Source: Desulfurellaceae bacterium bin18 (GTDB lineage Bacteria > Desulfobacterota > Binatia > Bin18). Taken from it: a stretch of DNA of 38,509 nt. The translations under genes and the position numbers were made by a program. The stretch is from contig MPMI01000047.1 of the NCBI GenBank assembly GCA_002238415.1, positions 1 through 38,509 on the forward strand, read 5' to 3'. Positions 24,621 to 32,884 of the stretch are shown piece by piece. The notes under the pieces were generated by a model, which did not search any database, had not been told where the DNA came from, and saw only the letters and a program-made list of their open reading frames with translations. How positions within the stretch are numbered: position 1 is the stretch's first letter; every line of letters starts with the position of its first letter.

Positions 24621-26969
24621 ATGAGCGCAGTGCAGGTTGACCCATCCATTTCCAAGCTTCCGATTGAAACCAACGCTAAGGACCAGGCAACCGTCTGTGT
24701 GCTGTGCAGTCACAACTGCGGCCTGACGGTCGATATCGACGAGGGACATATCGAGAACATCCGGGCCGATGCCTCCAACCCGCTCTCGCACGGCTATATC
24801 TGTAATAAAGGCTTCAGCGTTGACCATTATGTCAACCATGCCCAGCGGCTCAGCCATCCACTCAAGCGCAAGCCGGACGGAGGGTTTGAACAGATCAGTT
24901 GGGAGCGGGCGATTGCCGAAATAGCCGAGAAGCTCAACGATATTATTGTCCGACATTCTTCGCGGGCCTGCGGTCTTGTGGGTATCGGCGGCCAGGCCAA
25001 CCATCTGGACGCACCGTATGGCGTCACCTTTCTCTCGTTAATGAAACCCCGCCGTTTTTTCAACTCGCTGGCCCAAGAGAAGAGCCAGCACTGGCTGGTC
25101 GAAAAATGGATGTTGGACAGCTCGTCCGGGACCACGCTGCATCCCGACCACGATCATGCCGATTTTCTGCTGGTCATGGGCACCAACCCGCACATCAGCA
25201 ATCGTGGCCATAACCCAACCGACGCCCTGAAAAGTCTGGCCCGCGATGAAAACCGGACCATGGTGGTGGTGGACCCGCGCATTACCGAAACCAGCCGTCA
25301 GGCCGACCGCCACCTCAGAGTCCGGCCCGGCACGGACGCCTATCTGCTCCTGGCCATGCTTAAGGTTATTGTCGAACAAGACCTCGGAGACGCCGAATTT
25401 ATTACTAACAAAACGGTCGGCTACGAAGAACTCAAAGCCCAACTGGCGGATATTGATATCGCTGACATGGCCCAGCGCTGTGGTCTTGAAGTGGCCGATG
25501 TCGTGGCCACAGCCACGGAATACGCCACCGCAAAGAGCGCCGCGTTGTTGTGGGACCTCGGGGTGGAGATGACGCTGTTCTCAACCCTGAACTCCTATCT
25601 GCTTCATCTGCTGATTGCCCTGACCGGTAACATGGGTCGCCGGGGAGGTAATGTCTTTACCTCGAATTTGAACCCCCCAACGCCGGATAATCGGCGTCAC
25701 GCTGAGCCCGAACGTGCCCTGGCTTCCGGCATTAGCGCGGTCTCGGCCCTGACCCGGCTGGGTATATTCTCGCCGGTGCTGGTGCCCGAAGAAATCCTGC
25801 ACGACCATCCCGAACGGCTGCGGGCCTTGATTGTAGAAGGCTCCAACCCGCTCTTGTCTTTTCCCGACACCCAGCGCTGGCTGGAGGCGCGTGAACAGCT
25901 GGACCTGCTGGTCGTGATCGAACCGACCATGACCGAGACGGCTCTGGTGGCCGACTATATTCTGCCGACCCCAACCGGCTATGAAAAATGGGAAATGGCC
26001 AGCTTCCCGCGCGGTTATCCGCGCGTCCAGACCCAGTTGCGCCCACCCATCCTGCCCGCGCCGGGTGAAGCCTTGCCCGAAGGCGAAATCTATAACCGTC
26101 TCGCTGAGGCCATGGGTCTGGTTCCCGAACCGCCCCAGGAACTCTACGAGCTGGCGAAAGACGCACACGAACCTGCGGGAGTTGCGGCCTACCTGAAGGC
26201 GCTCCAGACCGCGGCAAAGGCGGCGAAGTTTTCGGCCCCCTTATACTGGGCCTACCGTACTCTGGGTCCGCAGCTTGATTCGCCGGTTCTCTCCAGCGTC
26301 TGGTTTCAGGCCGTGATGAATGGCGTTGTCCGCAAGGACGCGGTCGTGCGTGTCCTCGGGCCGGAATGGCAGGACAAAGATGTCTTTGAAGTCGGTATCG
26401 AGCTGTTCAGACGTCTCCTGGCTCACCCCGAGGGGACCGAGGTGGCCGAGCTTGATATGGAAGCCAACCTCGATGAACGGGTTGGCTTTGAGGACGGAAA
26501 AATCCGTCTCATGCCCGAAGAAATCGTGGCCGAGCTGGGCCGCGCCGTCACAACCAGACCGGCTGAAGATCCGGACTATCCCTTTGTGCTGGCCTCCGGC
26601 CTGCGGACCCGCTGGACTGCCAACACCATTCAGCGCGACCCGAGCTGGCGTAAGGGCCGCGGTCCCCACTGCGCCTTGAACCTTTCTCCCGGAGATGCCC
26701 AACGCATGGGGGTGATTGACGGCGACACGGTTCGGCTCCGCACTCGGCGGGGACAGGTCGAACTGCCGGCCGTTGTGGACAAAAAACTGATGGAGGGCCA
26801 TGTCTGGATGCCGAACGGCTTCGGCATGATCTATCCGACTGAGGGCAATGGCGCAAATGCGGACCTGAACGGCGTCAATATGAACGCCTACACGGATACG
26901 GCCGCCCGTGACCCCTTTACCGGCTGCCCCCATCATCGCTTTGTGCCGTGTCAGATTGAGCGCGTATAA
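24621..26969 (+). CDS. Molybdopterin-dependent oxidoreductase (formate dehydrogenase-like)
   Basis: A 782-aa catalytic subunit of the DMSO reductase/FDH superfamily. The N-terminal [4Fe-4S] ligands are C26, C29, C33 and C61. Molybdopterin domains follow: ISWERAIAEIAEKL, LLVMGTNPHISNRGHNP, VVVDPRITETSRQADRHL.VRPGTDAYLLLAM, then LVIEGSNPLLSF-type and a C-terminal molydop-binding domain (YPFVLASGLR...NLSPGDAQRMGVIDGDTVRLRTRRG). The expected Cys/Sec metal ligand is not apparent in the FNSLAQEKSQHW region. No TAT signal is visible, so it is likely cytoplasmic. No electron-transfer subunits are adjacent. A formate or aldehyde role is speculation. Confidence 0.88.
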   Translation: MSAVQVDPSISKLPIETNAKDQATVCVLCSHNCGLTVDIDEGHIENIRADASNPLSHGYICNKGFSVDHYVNHAQRLSHPLKRKPDGGFEQISWERAIAEIAEKLNDIIVRHSSRACGLVGIGGQANHLDAPYGVTFLSLMKPRRFFNSLAQEKSQHWLVEKWMLDSSSGTTLHPDHDHADFLLVMGTNPHISNRGHNPTDALKSLARDENRTMVVVDPRITETSRQADRHLRVRPGTDAYLLLAMLKVIVEQDLGDAEFITNKTVGYEELKAQLADIDIADMAQRCGLEVADVVATATEYATAKSAALLWDLGVEMTLFSTLNSYLLHLLIALTGNMGRRGGNVFTSNLNPPTPDNRRHAEPERALASGISAVSALTRLGIFSPVLVPEEILHDHPERLRALIVEGSNPLLSFPDTQRWLEAREQLDLLVVIEPTMTETALVADYILPTPTGYEKWEMASFPRGYPRVQTQLRPPILPAPGEALPEGEIYNRLAEAMGLVPEPPQELYELAKDAHEPAGVAAYLKALQTAAKAAKFSAPLYWAYRTLGPQLDSPVLSSVWFQAVMNGVVRKDAVVRVLGPEWQDKDVFEVGIELFRRLLAHPEGTEVAELDMEANLDERVGFEDGKIRLMPEEIVAELGRAVTTRPAEDPDYPFVLASGLRTRWTANTIQRDPSWRKGRGPHCALNLSPGDAQRMGVIDGDTVRLRTRRGQVELPAVVDKKLMEGHVWMPNGFGMIYPTEGNGANADLNGVNMNAYTDTAARDPFTGCPHHRFVPCQIERV

Positions 26970-27015
26970 AATTCGGCAGAATAGCCCATAATCTACAGAT
27001 GAATGGGAGGTCCTT

Positions 27016-27399
27016 ATGGCTACGCAAGCTGAGACCCGGCCGCCGGTTGCCATTGGTCATGCTACGCTGCGGGTAACCGATATCGTACGGGCAACCGAGT
27101 ATTTTGTCTCATTGGGGATGCGCTTTATTCATCAATCGGACACGATTGCCGTGCTGGAATTGCGGGGTGGCACGCACGTCGTGTTGCGTCCAACCGACGA
27201 ATCCATCCCTCCACGGATAAAAGCCCCCTTTGATCTGATGGTCGATGATGTCGAGGCGACGAGACAGGCGTATATGGATCAGGGTCTACAGCCGTCAGCA
27301 ATCGAATCGGGCACTGTCCATCGCTGGTTTACGCTCGTCGGGCCGGACGCCTACGAGTTGACCATCACTTCATCACACGCGGGAAAACGGGCGGTGTAA
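27016..27399 (+). CDS. VOC/glyoxalase-fold protein
   Basis: A 127-aa single-module vicinal-oxygen-chelate protein. IGHATLRVTDIVRATEYFVSLGMRFI is the first beta-alpha-beta unit, IAVLELRGGTHVVLRP the next strands, and FDLMVDDVEATRQAYMDQGL the second unit, ending in FTLVGPDAYELTITS. The usual metal ligands are H15, E53-region and E at YEL. GGGAGG precedes the ATG. It could be a dioxygenase, lyase or resistance protein. It lies 46 bases after the molybdopterin enzyme gene. Confidence 0.85.
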   Translation: MATQAETRPPVAIGHATLRVTDIVRATEYFVSLGMRFIHQSDTIAVLELRGGTHVVLRPTDESIPPRIKAPFDLMVDDVEATRQAYMDQGLQPSAIESGTVHRWFTLVGPDAYELTITSSHAGKRAV

Positions 27400-27425
27400 A
27401 TCAAGCCTGACGATTGGGAGTAGCC

Positions 27426-28040
27426 ATGCAGCAGCGCGTCCTTGGCAAAACTGGCCTTTCTGTCTCGGCCATTACTTTGGGTGGGGGTGGGATTGGGATG
27501 GTATGGGGGGCAACGACCGAAGACGAGTGCATTGAGACGGTCAAGTACGCCGTGGCCAGCGGGATCAATATCATTGATGTTGCTCCCGTGTATGGAAACG
27601 GGAAGGCCGAGGAGGTCGTTGGGACAGCCTGGTCCGACCTGGCCACCAAGCCACTGCTTGCCACAAAAGTATTTGTCCGCCCCCGTGAGCGGAGCGACCT
27701 GTCTGGAGCCATCCGACGCTCTCTGGAGGGCAGTCTCACCCGTTTGGGGCGCGAACAGATCGATATATTCCAGCTGCACAACCAGATTGAACCCCGAGAG
27801 CCAGTCTCTCCTCTGCGACTGACCTTGCAAGAGGTGGCTGGAACCGGTGGTGTTCTTGAGACCATGCAGCAGCTCAAGGAAGAAGGACTTGTCCGAGAGA
27901 TTGGGTTTACTGGCATTGCTCGCCACGATGTTGTGAGGGAACTTTTTAGCGATGGTCGGCTGGCGACGGTTCAGCTCGTGACCAATATCTTCAATTCAGA
28001 AGGAGAGATGGGGGTCACAAGTGCCACTCTGGAAACATGA
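27426..28040 (+). pseudogene. Aldo/keto reductase, N-terminal part (gene interrupted)
   Basis: ATG 27426 (MQQRVLGKTGLSVSAI) preceded by GGGAG opens a normal aldo/keto reductase: ECIETVKYAVASGINIIDVAPVYGNGKAEEVVG contains the catalytic Asp/Tyr, LLATKV the Lys, and QIDIFQLHNQ the His region. Homology fades after VQLVTNIFN near residue 195, and the frame stops at 28038-28040. Family members run 300-330 aa. The missing C-terminus reappears in another frame at 28412-28564, so the gene is broken by the segment between. The downstream 80 or so residues of barrel appear lost. Confidence 0.82.
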
Positions 28041-28043
28041 GAA

Positions 28044-28191
28044 ATCGTGAAATATTTCATGGCGAAATTTCGTGATTTTGCCCCAAAATTTCATCAAAAA
28101 TGGCCTAATATCGCGTATTTGCACCACTTTTCACGGGGTATGAAATTTCAGGGTCGTGAAATCCCATTTCTCACGAAATTTCATGATCTCT
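28044..28191. repeat. Cluster of GAAATTTC palindromes (left group)
   Basis: Variants of ATGAAATTTCAY occur at about 28046 (GTGAAATATTTCAT), 28063 (CGAAATTTCGTG), 28084 (AAAATTTCATC), 28140 (ATGAAATTTCAGG), 28155 (GTGAAATCCC) and 28172 (CACGAAATTTCATGA). Spacing is irregular. Two more lie at 28387-28415. Confidence 0.65.
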
Positions 28192-28276
28192 CACGCCTAA
28201 ACGGCCTTTAATGGGGCATTTTTCATCCCTTAATCGGCCCTTAATTTCTGGTTTTGGAACGGTGTTTGAGAGGATT

Positions 28277-28375
28277 TTAGGGGTGGGTTGACCAGACGAG
28301 AAATCCGCCGAGCAGGACGCCCAGGAGGAAGACGCCGACGTGCGTGGCGACCAGGATTTGCATCAGTTTGTCCAT
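28277..28375 (-). CDS. Tiny single-pass membrane peptide (32 aa) inside the insertion
   Basis: ATG at 28375 with AAGG upstream, stop TAA at 28277-28279. The peptide begins MDKLMQILVATHVGVFLLGV and continues LLGGFLVW then STHP, i.e. a short charged N-terminus, about 20 hydrophobic residues and a short tail, a good single transmembrane helix. Two GAAATTTC palindromes lie 12-40 bases upstream of the start and could be its operator. No family recognised. Its existence is supported by the hydrophobic design and ribosome site only. Confidence 0.45.
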   Translation of the reverse strand: MDKLMQILVATHVGVFLLGVLLGGFLVWSTHP

Positions 28376-28411
28376 ATTTCACCTTGGATGAAATTTCACG
28401 GGTTATGAAAT

Positions 28412-28564
28412 TATGCGTTAAGTTTACCTGGTGTGAGTACGGTCGTGACTGGAGCCAAGAACCGGGCCGAACTCGATGACGCAATAGTTGCGGCACAAGC
28501 AGGGCCACTCCCGTCTGCTCTCATGGAACGGATTGCGACCCTCCAACAGGCACGCACGCCGTAG
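28412..28564 (+). pseudogene. Aldo/keto reductase, C-terminal remnant
   Basis: Fifty residues in frame 2 read YALSLPGVSTVVTGAKNRAE then LDDAIVAAQAGPLPSALMER and stop at 28562-28564. GVSTV..GAKN.AEL plus GPLP..L is the conserved NADP-binding and C-terminal region of aldo/keto reductases. It has no start or ribosome site of its own and lies about 370 bases beyond the end of the N-terminal half, which is in frame 0. Confidence 0.8.
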
Positions 28565-28585
28565 GGAGAAAAGGGCATCGTACCC

Positions 28586-29080
28586 ATGAGCAACACGCAC
28601 TCGGACGACCTGCCCAGTATTGCCGGCGTCCTCGCCCCGGTTGTGGCCCGCTTTCCGCGCCAGCGGCAGCAGCTCCTTATTGCCTGGGCCGAACGTCAGG
28701 CCGCCAGGCGGTATCAAAGCTGGGCCGAGCATGTCGGCGATTCGGAGCGGGCCGGCTTCCTCGGGTGCGCCGCGCGGGAGGAAGATATCGCAGCCCGGAT
28801 TGAAGCCCTCGACCCGGACGCAGCCACAATCCAGCAACAACTCCTGGCCGAGCTACCCGACCTGGAAGCCCAAGTCCTGGCGGTCTATGCCGACCGGTCG
28901 CTCGAAGAGCAGTGGGAAATCCAGCGCCGGGGCGAACGGGCCGGGAAAAAAACCTGGGAGGCTTTCGCCGCCGCGGAGGACAACGCCCAGGCCCATGCCG
29001 TGCTGCTGGCCTGTGCCGCGCTGGAAGACGAAAATGCGAGTTTTCTGCGTAGCGTCCTGGAGGAGCGGGGAGGGCGGTAG
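28586..29080 (+). CDS. Hypothetical helical protein (164 aa)
   Basis: A 164-aa protein of alternating amphipathic helices: RQQLLIAWAERQAARRYQSW, SERAGFLGCAAREEDIAARI, AATIQQQLLAELPDLEAQVLAVY, LEEQWEIQRRGERAGKKTWEAF and QAHAVLLACAALEDENASFL. Helical bundle with Glu/His-containing segments, vaguely ferritin-like in layout, but no clear di-iron ExxH pair. It begins 21 bases after the aldo/keto reductase remnant with a weak ribosome site. It converges on the DUF1028 gene with only 3 bases between stops. Confidence 0.65.
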   Translation: MSNTHSDDLPSIAGVLAPVVARFPRQRQQLLIAWAERQAARRYQSWAEHVGDSERAGFLGCAAREEDIAARIEALDPDAATIQQQLLAELPDLEAQVLAVYADRSLEEQWEIQRRGERAGKKTWEAFAAAEDNAQAHAVLLACAALEDENASFLRSVLEERGGR

Positions 29081-29083
29081 GCC

Positions 29084-29851
29084 CTAGTCCCGCTCTATAT
29101 CAACCTCGTCCGCATGAAAGTGCGGCATGTCCAGAACGCCGCGCTCTTTGATGAAATCCCAGAACGTATCCGGGTGCTTCTGCATGCCCTCATAATAATG
29201 GTCCAGCGGCTGGGTATACTCGTATAGACGCCGCAGTTGGCTCACCGCATGCGGATGGTAGTCTACTCGCAGGTCAACCTTGGGATACGGATTTTTCCCG
29301 TCGGCCACAAAAACGGCGCACGACAGCTCGCCCCAGTGCTTGCCCGTTCTGACATCGCCCTGTCCACCCGCATCCCGGCCCGCCTCAAGGGCGCGGACAA
29401 TCCGCTCGCCCAAGGGCTGACCCGCACTCTCTCGCATCGAGGCCGCCATGCCCTCAACGGTCTTGCTGCTGGTCAGGGCATTCCCGGACACGGCCCACTG
29501 ACCTTCCACAATATGACCGGCGTACTCAAACGCCTTGTCGCCGGTATGCACCCAGAGGTCGCCGGCAACGGTGAGCACACTATACTGGCGATAGCTGAAA
29601 TACGGGTCCGTTTTCGGCAGCTCTGCCCTGAGTTGTTCCAGGCTATAGCCCTGGGCAAGCAGCCGAAACGTGTCATACGCCAACTGCCGATTGGCATACG
29701 AATGGGGCAGGACTATGGCTCCACTCTCCTGGAAGGTCGGCAGCAGGCCGCTGACGACCGGGCTCACACGACCGACATTCACTGAATAGGTTGTCAGTCC
29801 GGCACCGATGGCTCCGGTTTCCGGGCATTTCCCGATGACGGCAAAGGTCAT
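29084..29851 (-). CDS. DUF1028 family protein (Ntn-hydrolase-like)
   Basis: A 255-aa DUF1028 protein. The family pattern is MTFAVIGKCPETGAIGAGLTTYSVNVGRVSPVV, followed by PHSYANRQLAYDTFRLLAQG, a QYSVLTVAGDLWVHTGDK strand pair, and AVSGNALTSSKTVEGMA. The last segment PKVDLRVDYHPHAVSQLRRLYE is also typical. Members are thought to have an Ntn-hydrolase (proteasome-like) fold; reaction unknown. The usual second residue in related families is Thr/Ser exposed after cleavage; here T2 follows M1. It is divergent from the amidotransferase gene. Confidence 0.85.
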   Translation of the reverse strand: MTFAVIGKCPETGAIGAGLTTYSVNVGRVSPVVSGLLPTFQESGAIVLPHSYANRQLAYDTFRLLAQGYSLEQLRAELPKTDPYFSYRQYSVLTVAGDLWVHTGDKAFEYAGHIVEGQWAVSGNALTSSKTVEGMAASMRESAGQPLGERIVRALEAGRDAGGQGDVRTGKHWGELSCAVFVADGKNPYPKVDLRVDYHPHAVSQLRRLYEYTQPLDHYYEGMQKHPDTFWDFIKERGVLDMPHFHADEVDIERD

Positions 29852-30005
29852 GTCTGTCTCCTCTCGCTTTTCTCGATTCAGTGATTGCGGTGGCTCGCAG
29901 ACCGATCCTAGTCCTTTTTTTTAAGCGGTAACAGATGTCTCCTTCATTGCTGCGGGAGGCTGTGCTACAGCTCTCACAATACAGACGGACTCTGGAGGGA
30001 CGGTC

Positions 30006-30752
30006 ATGACTCGGAAGACTCCGCGGCTACTCGTCTTTCAACATCTCAACGTCGAACATCCCGGTGTATTCCGAGATTTCATGCGGGAAGACGGCATTGA
30101 ATGGCAAGCGGTCGAACTCGACCGGGGCGAGCCCATCCCTGACTTGAGCGACTACGACGGGCTGTGGGTAATGGGCGGGCCCATGGATGTCTGGGAAGAG
30201 GAGCAATATCCCTGGCTGAAGGCGGAGAAAGCGGCCATCCGCGAGGCCGTCGTAGACCGGCAGATGCCCTTTCTGGGAGTCTGTCTCGGCCACCAACTGC
30301 TGGCGGATGCGCTCGGCGGCACAGTCGGGCCGGCCGCTGAGCCGGAGGTTGGCATATATGAAGTCGCGAAAACCGCCGCTGGTGAAAAGAGCCCGTTTCT
30401 GCTGGGTTTGCCCGGCACAATGAAATGCCTCCAGTGGCACGCCGCCGAAGTGCAGCAGCCTCCCGCTGGCGCGTCCGTCCTGGCAACGAATAGCGCATGT
30501 GCCATCCAGAGCTTGGCGTTTGGTGAAAAAGCGCTCAGCACCCAGTATCATACGGAAATATCTACCGTGACGGTCGCCGAATGGGCCGGCATTCCTACCT
30601 ATCGCGCTGCGCTGGAAAAAATACTCGGCCCAGATGCGCTCTCTCGGTTTGAGGCCGAGACCAATCAACATCTCATGCTCCTGACCCAATCCGCCCGCCG
30701 TCTGTTTGACAACTGGAAAACGATTGCGTTTGGGGAAGGTGAGGGAGATTGA
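30006..30752 (+). CDS. Class I glutamine amidotransferase
   Basis: A 248-aa GATase1 protein of the GMP-synthase-like group. The nucleophile elbow GVCLGHQ gives C93; QYHTEI gives H182 and E184, completing the triad. WVMGGPMDVWEEEQYPWLKAEK is the oxyanion-side block seen in stand-alone gamma-glutamyl peptide or polyamine hydrolase-like members. No synthetase domain is fused or adjacent, so it may hydrolyse a gamma-glutamyl compound. GGAGGGACGGTC precedes the ATG. A 48-base remnant of its C-terminal coding part occurs at 33176-33223. Confidence 0.9.
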   Translation: MTRKTPRLLVFQHLNVEHPGVFRDFMREDGIEWQAVELDRGEPIPDLSDYDGLWVMGGPMDVWEEEQYPWLKAEKAAIREAVVDRQMPFLGVCLGHQLLADALGGTVGPAAEPEVGIYEVAKTAAGEKSPFLLGLPGTMKCLQWHAAEVQQPPAGASVLATNSACAIQSLAFGEKALSTQYHTEISTVTVAEWAGIPTYRAALEKILGPDALSRFEAETNQHLMLLTQSARRLFDNWKTIAFGEGEGD

Positions 30753-30791
30753 ATTTCTGCATCTAATAAATTATTCAACATCTAAGACAAA

Positions 30792-30820
30792 TTGACAGGC
30801 CAGAGCGCTATAAGCATAGT
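30792..30820 (+). promoter_or_regulatory. Candidate promoter of the ATPase/DUF4276 cassette
   Basis: TTGACA at 30792-30797 and CATAGT at 30815-30820 are 17 bases apart, a sigma-70-like pair with a perfect -35 and a 4/6 -10. It lies in a short AT-rich gap. The transcript would start only about 5 bases before the 30832 ATG, so the first gene may be translated leaderless or the main product may be the ATPase. Confidence 0.35.
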
Positions 30821-30831
30821 AGGCAAGAACC

Positions 30832-31065
30832 ATGACACTCCTGTTCCGGTTACTCCTTCTCGTATGCATCTTTGTGGGTGCGTTCCAGGCCTTTGTGCGT
30901 GCCCGAGAGGTGGTCCTGTGCGTTTCCCCAGATGAGCCACCGACTGTCCGCATCCGTAAGATGGGTTGTGAGACTAGAGGACGACAGGTCTCCAGCCAGA
31001 GGATTCCCTTTTGGCATAGGGCAAGAATTACCGTCAACGATCCGTCGCGGGGGAGGTATCAATGA
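30832..31065 (+). CDS. Small membrane-anchored/secreted protein (77 aa)
   Basis: A 77-aa ORF starting MTLLFRLLLLVCIFVGAFQA, a signal peptide or anchor, followed by VVLCVSPDEPPTVRIRKMGC, which resembles the CV...G.IRIV....C pattern found near the C-terminus of many surface or collagen-like bacterial proteins. Its TGA overlaps the ATG of the ATPase gene (ATGA at 31062-31065), pointing to co-translation. It lacks a good ribosome site. Function unknown; it could be a spurious leader ORF. Confidence 0.45.
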   Translation: MTLLFRLLLLVCIFVGAFQAFVRAREVVLCVSPDEPPTVRIRKMGCETRGRQVSSQRIPFWHRARITVNDPSRGRYQ

Positions 31066-32279
31066 AGTTTATCCATCGCCTCAAATTGCAGGGTCTGTTG
31101 TCGTTTGCTCCAGACATGCCGTCCTTTGAACTTCATGACTTGAATGTGCTTATCGGGCCTAACGGCTCGGGCAAATCAAATGTCATCGAGGCGATAGAGC
31201 TTCTTCGAGCTACTCCCACCGACTTCGCTGCCGCTATCAGGGAAGGTGGCGGGGCGACGGAATGGCTCTGGAAAGGAGAAACCGAAAAAAGGGTCGCAGG
31301 AATCGAAATTGAGACGGGCAGCGTAGCCGCAGGATTGAGGCCGCCAAATGGGCGGCCTCTGCGCTATCGCCTTGAGTTCTTGACCGACAATACACGCGTT
31401 GAAGTGTTTGACGAGGCGCTCGAGGAAGCACAACCCCTAATCGGTTACTCGGACGCGTATTTCTATTACCGCTTTCGGAAAGGACATCCCGTCATCAACA
31501 CCAGGAATCCGGGCGAGGCCGACCAGCAAGGGAACGGACCTCCCCGAATACTCCAGCGCCAGGACTTACTGCCAGACCAATCCGTTCTGTCGCAGATCCG
31601 GGATCCTGCTCTCTATCCAGAGCTCACATGGTTAGGTCGGCAGTTCGGAAATATCCAGATGTTGCGTGATTGGACACTCGGACGCTACGCCGCACCGCGG
31701 CAGGCGCAACCGGCGGACCTATCCGAAGACAGACCTCTTCCTGACTACCGCAATCTCGGCTTGATCTTGAACAAGATCGAGCACGATGATCAGATGTTTC
31801 AAAAATTCAACAGGCTGCTCAAACGCTTCTTTCCGCGTTTTGAACGAATATCCACCAAGGTCTCTAGCGGCATGATGCAGTTTTACTTGCATGAAGCAGG
31901 CCTTCGTTCCCCGGTTCCGGCTACACGGCTGTCCGATGGCACGATCCGGTTCATCGCGCTGCTTACCACACTGTTGACGCCCTCGCCACCACCGCTGATT
32001 TGTATTGATGAACCGGAATTGGGCTTGCATCCAGACGCGGTGTCTCTCGTGGCCGACCTTATGGTCGAGGCATCTCAGCGTACTCAACTAATTGTTGCGA
32101 CCCATTCGGATGCGCTACTTTCCGCTTTGAACGGTAAACCGGATTCTGTCGTCGCCTGCGAAAGGGTCGGCGTGGGAACGACACTACGCCGACTTGATTC
32201 ATCGCTTCTGGCGGATCTTCTGGATGCGTATCCGCTGGGCGATCTCTGGCGGATGGGTGAGTTGGGGGCCAATCCGTGA
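31062..32279 (+). CDS. AAA-family ATPase (OLD/RecF-like) of a putative defence pair
   Basis: A 405-aa ABC/SMC-type ATPase. Walker A GPNGSGKS is at residues 32-39 after FELHDLNVLI. The C-terminal part has a signature-like RLSDGTIRFIAL, Walker B ICIDEPELGLHP (D316, E317) and the switch VATHSD (H348). This is the AAA_15/AAA_21 class found in OLD, PARIS (AriA) and AbiL-type anti-phage systems, and in other DNA-linked ATPases. GGGGGAGG precedes ATG 31062. The stop overlaps the DUF4276 start (GTGA). The TOPRIM effector seen in OLD proteins is here a separate gene. Confidence 0.9.
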   Translation: MKFIHRLKLQGLLSFAPDMPSFELHDLNVLIGPNGSGKSNVIEAIELLRATPTDFAAAIREGGGATEWLWKGETEKRVAGIEIETGSVAAGLRPPNGRPLRYRLEFLTDNTRVEVFDEALEEAQPLIGYSDAYFYYRFRKGHPVINTRNPGEADQQGNGPPRILQRQDLLPDQSVLSQIRDPALYPELTWLGRQFGNIQMLRDWTLGRYAAPRQAQPADLSEDRPLPDYRNLGLILNKIEHDDQMFQKFNRLLKRFFPRFERISTKVSSGMMQFYLHEAGLRSPVPATRLSDGTIRFIALLTTLLTPSPPPLICIDEPELGLHPDAVSLVADLMVEASQRTQLIVATHSDALLSALNGKPDSVVACERVGVGTTLRRLDSSLLADLLDAYPLGDLWRMGELGANP

Positions 32280-32884
32280 GCATTGCCATTTATCTGGAAG
32301 GTGGAGGGGAAGGCAAGAACTCTAAAGCCATGCTTCGTCTGGGCATGGATGCATTCTTAAGGGATATCAAGGAGGTTTTTCGGCAGAAGCAATTGAGATG
32401 GAAGCTGGTTTGTTGCGGCGGGAGGGACAAGGCGTACAGACGATTTATGAATGCGCGCACTGAGGGTGAAGCTGAAATAGCTGTACTTCTGGTCGATTCG
32501 GAAGAATCCCTAAGCGCATCAACCCCGCGGGATCATTTGAGAGAGCGAGATGGATGGGACTTTGAAGGCGTCGACGACGATACAATTCATCTCATGGCCC
32601 AGACGATGGAGGCGTGGATTGTCGCCGATCCTGAGGTGCTGAACTCGTATTACGGTCACGGGTTCCAAGCGAGCAGTCTCCCTCGTCGCGAGAATCTCGA
32701 AGAGGTAAGCAAACAAGACGTTGCTAGTGCCCTGGACCGAGCCACCCAAAATACGCAAAAGGGCAGGTACCACAAAATCAGACATGCCCAACAGCTATTA
32801 GAACAAATTGACTCTGCAAAGGTACGCCAGCGATGTGCTCACTGCAAACGGCTGTTTGATACGCTACTTGGCTTGGCCGGTTAA
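32276..32884 (+). CDS. DUF4276 (TOPRIM-like) protein, partner of the ATPase
   Basis: A 202-aa DUF4276 protein starting with GTG at 32276, which overlaps the ATPase stop by 4 bases. The TOPRIM-like core is visible: YLEGGGEGKN with E8 after the first strand, and AVLLVDSEES with D74 and E76 after a later strand, then IHLMAQTMEAWIVADPEVL. These are the acidic positions that bind Mg2+ in OLD/TOPRIM nucleases. Late CAHCKRLF holds a Cys pair. Pairing with an AAA ATPase matches two-component systems; catalytic nuclease activity is inferred. Confidence 0.85.
   Translation: MSIAIYLEGGGEGKNSKAMLRLGMDAFLRDIKEVFRQKQLRWKLVCCGGRDKAYRRFMNARTEGEAEIAVLLVDSEESLSASTPRDHLRERDGWDFEGVDDDTIHLMAQTMEAWIVADPEVLNSYYGHGFQASSLPRRENLEEVSKQDVASALDRATQNTQKGRYHKIRHAQQLLEQIDSAKVRQRCAHCKRLFDTLLGLAG

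Larger units (their letters stand above)
28036..28411. mobile_element. Palindrome-rich insertion within the aldo/keto reductase gene
   Basis: This stretch separates the two aldo/keto reductase parts, is AT-rich compared with its surroundings, and is full of variants of the palindrome ATGAAATTTCAT. Left-edge CGTGAAATATTTCATGG (28046-28062) and the reverse of right-edge CCGTGAAATTTCATCC (near 28386-28401) form approximate inverted ends. It encodes one tiny membrane peptide on the minus strand. Exact borders and target duplications cannot be seen. It could be a MITE-like or retained regulatory element; about 80 codons of the host gene are missing, so a deletion accompanied it. Confidence 0.45.
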
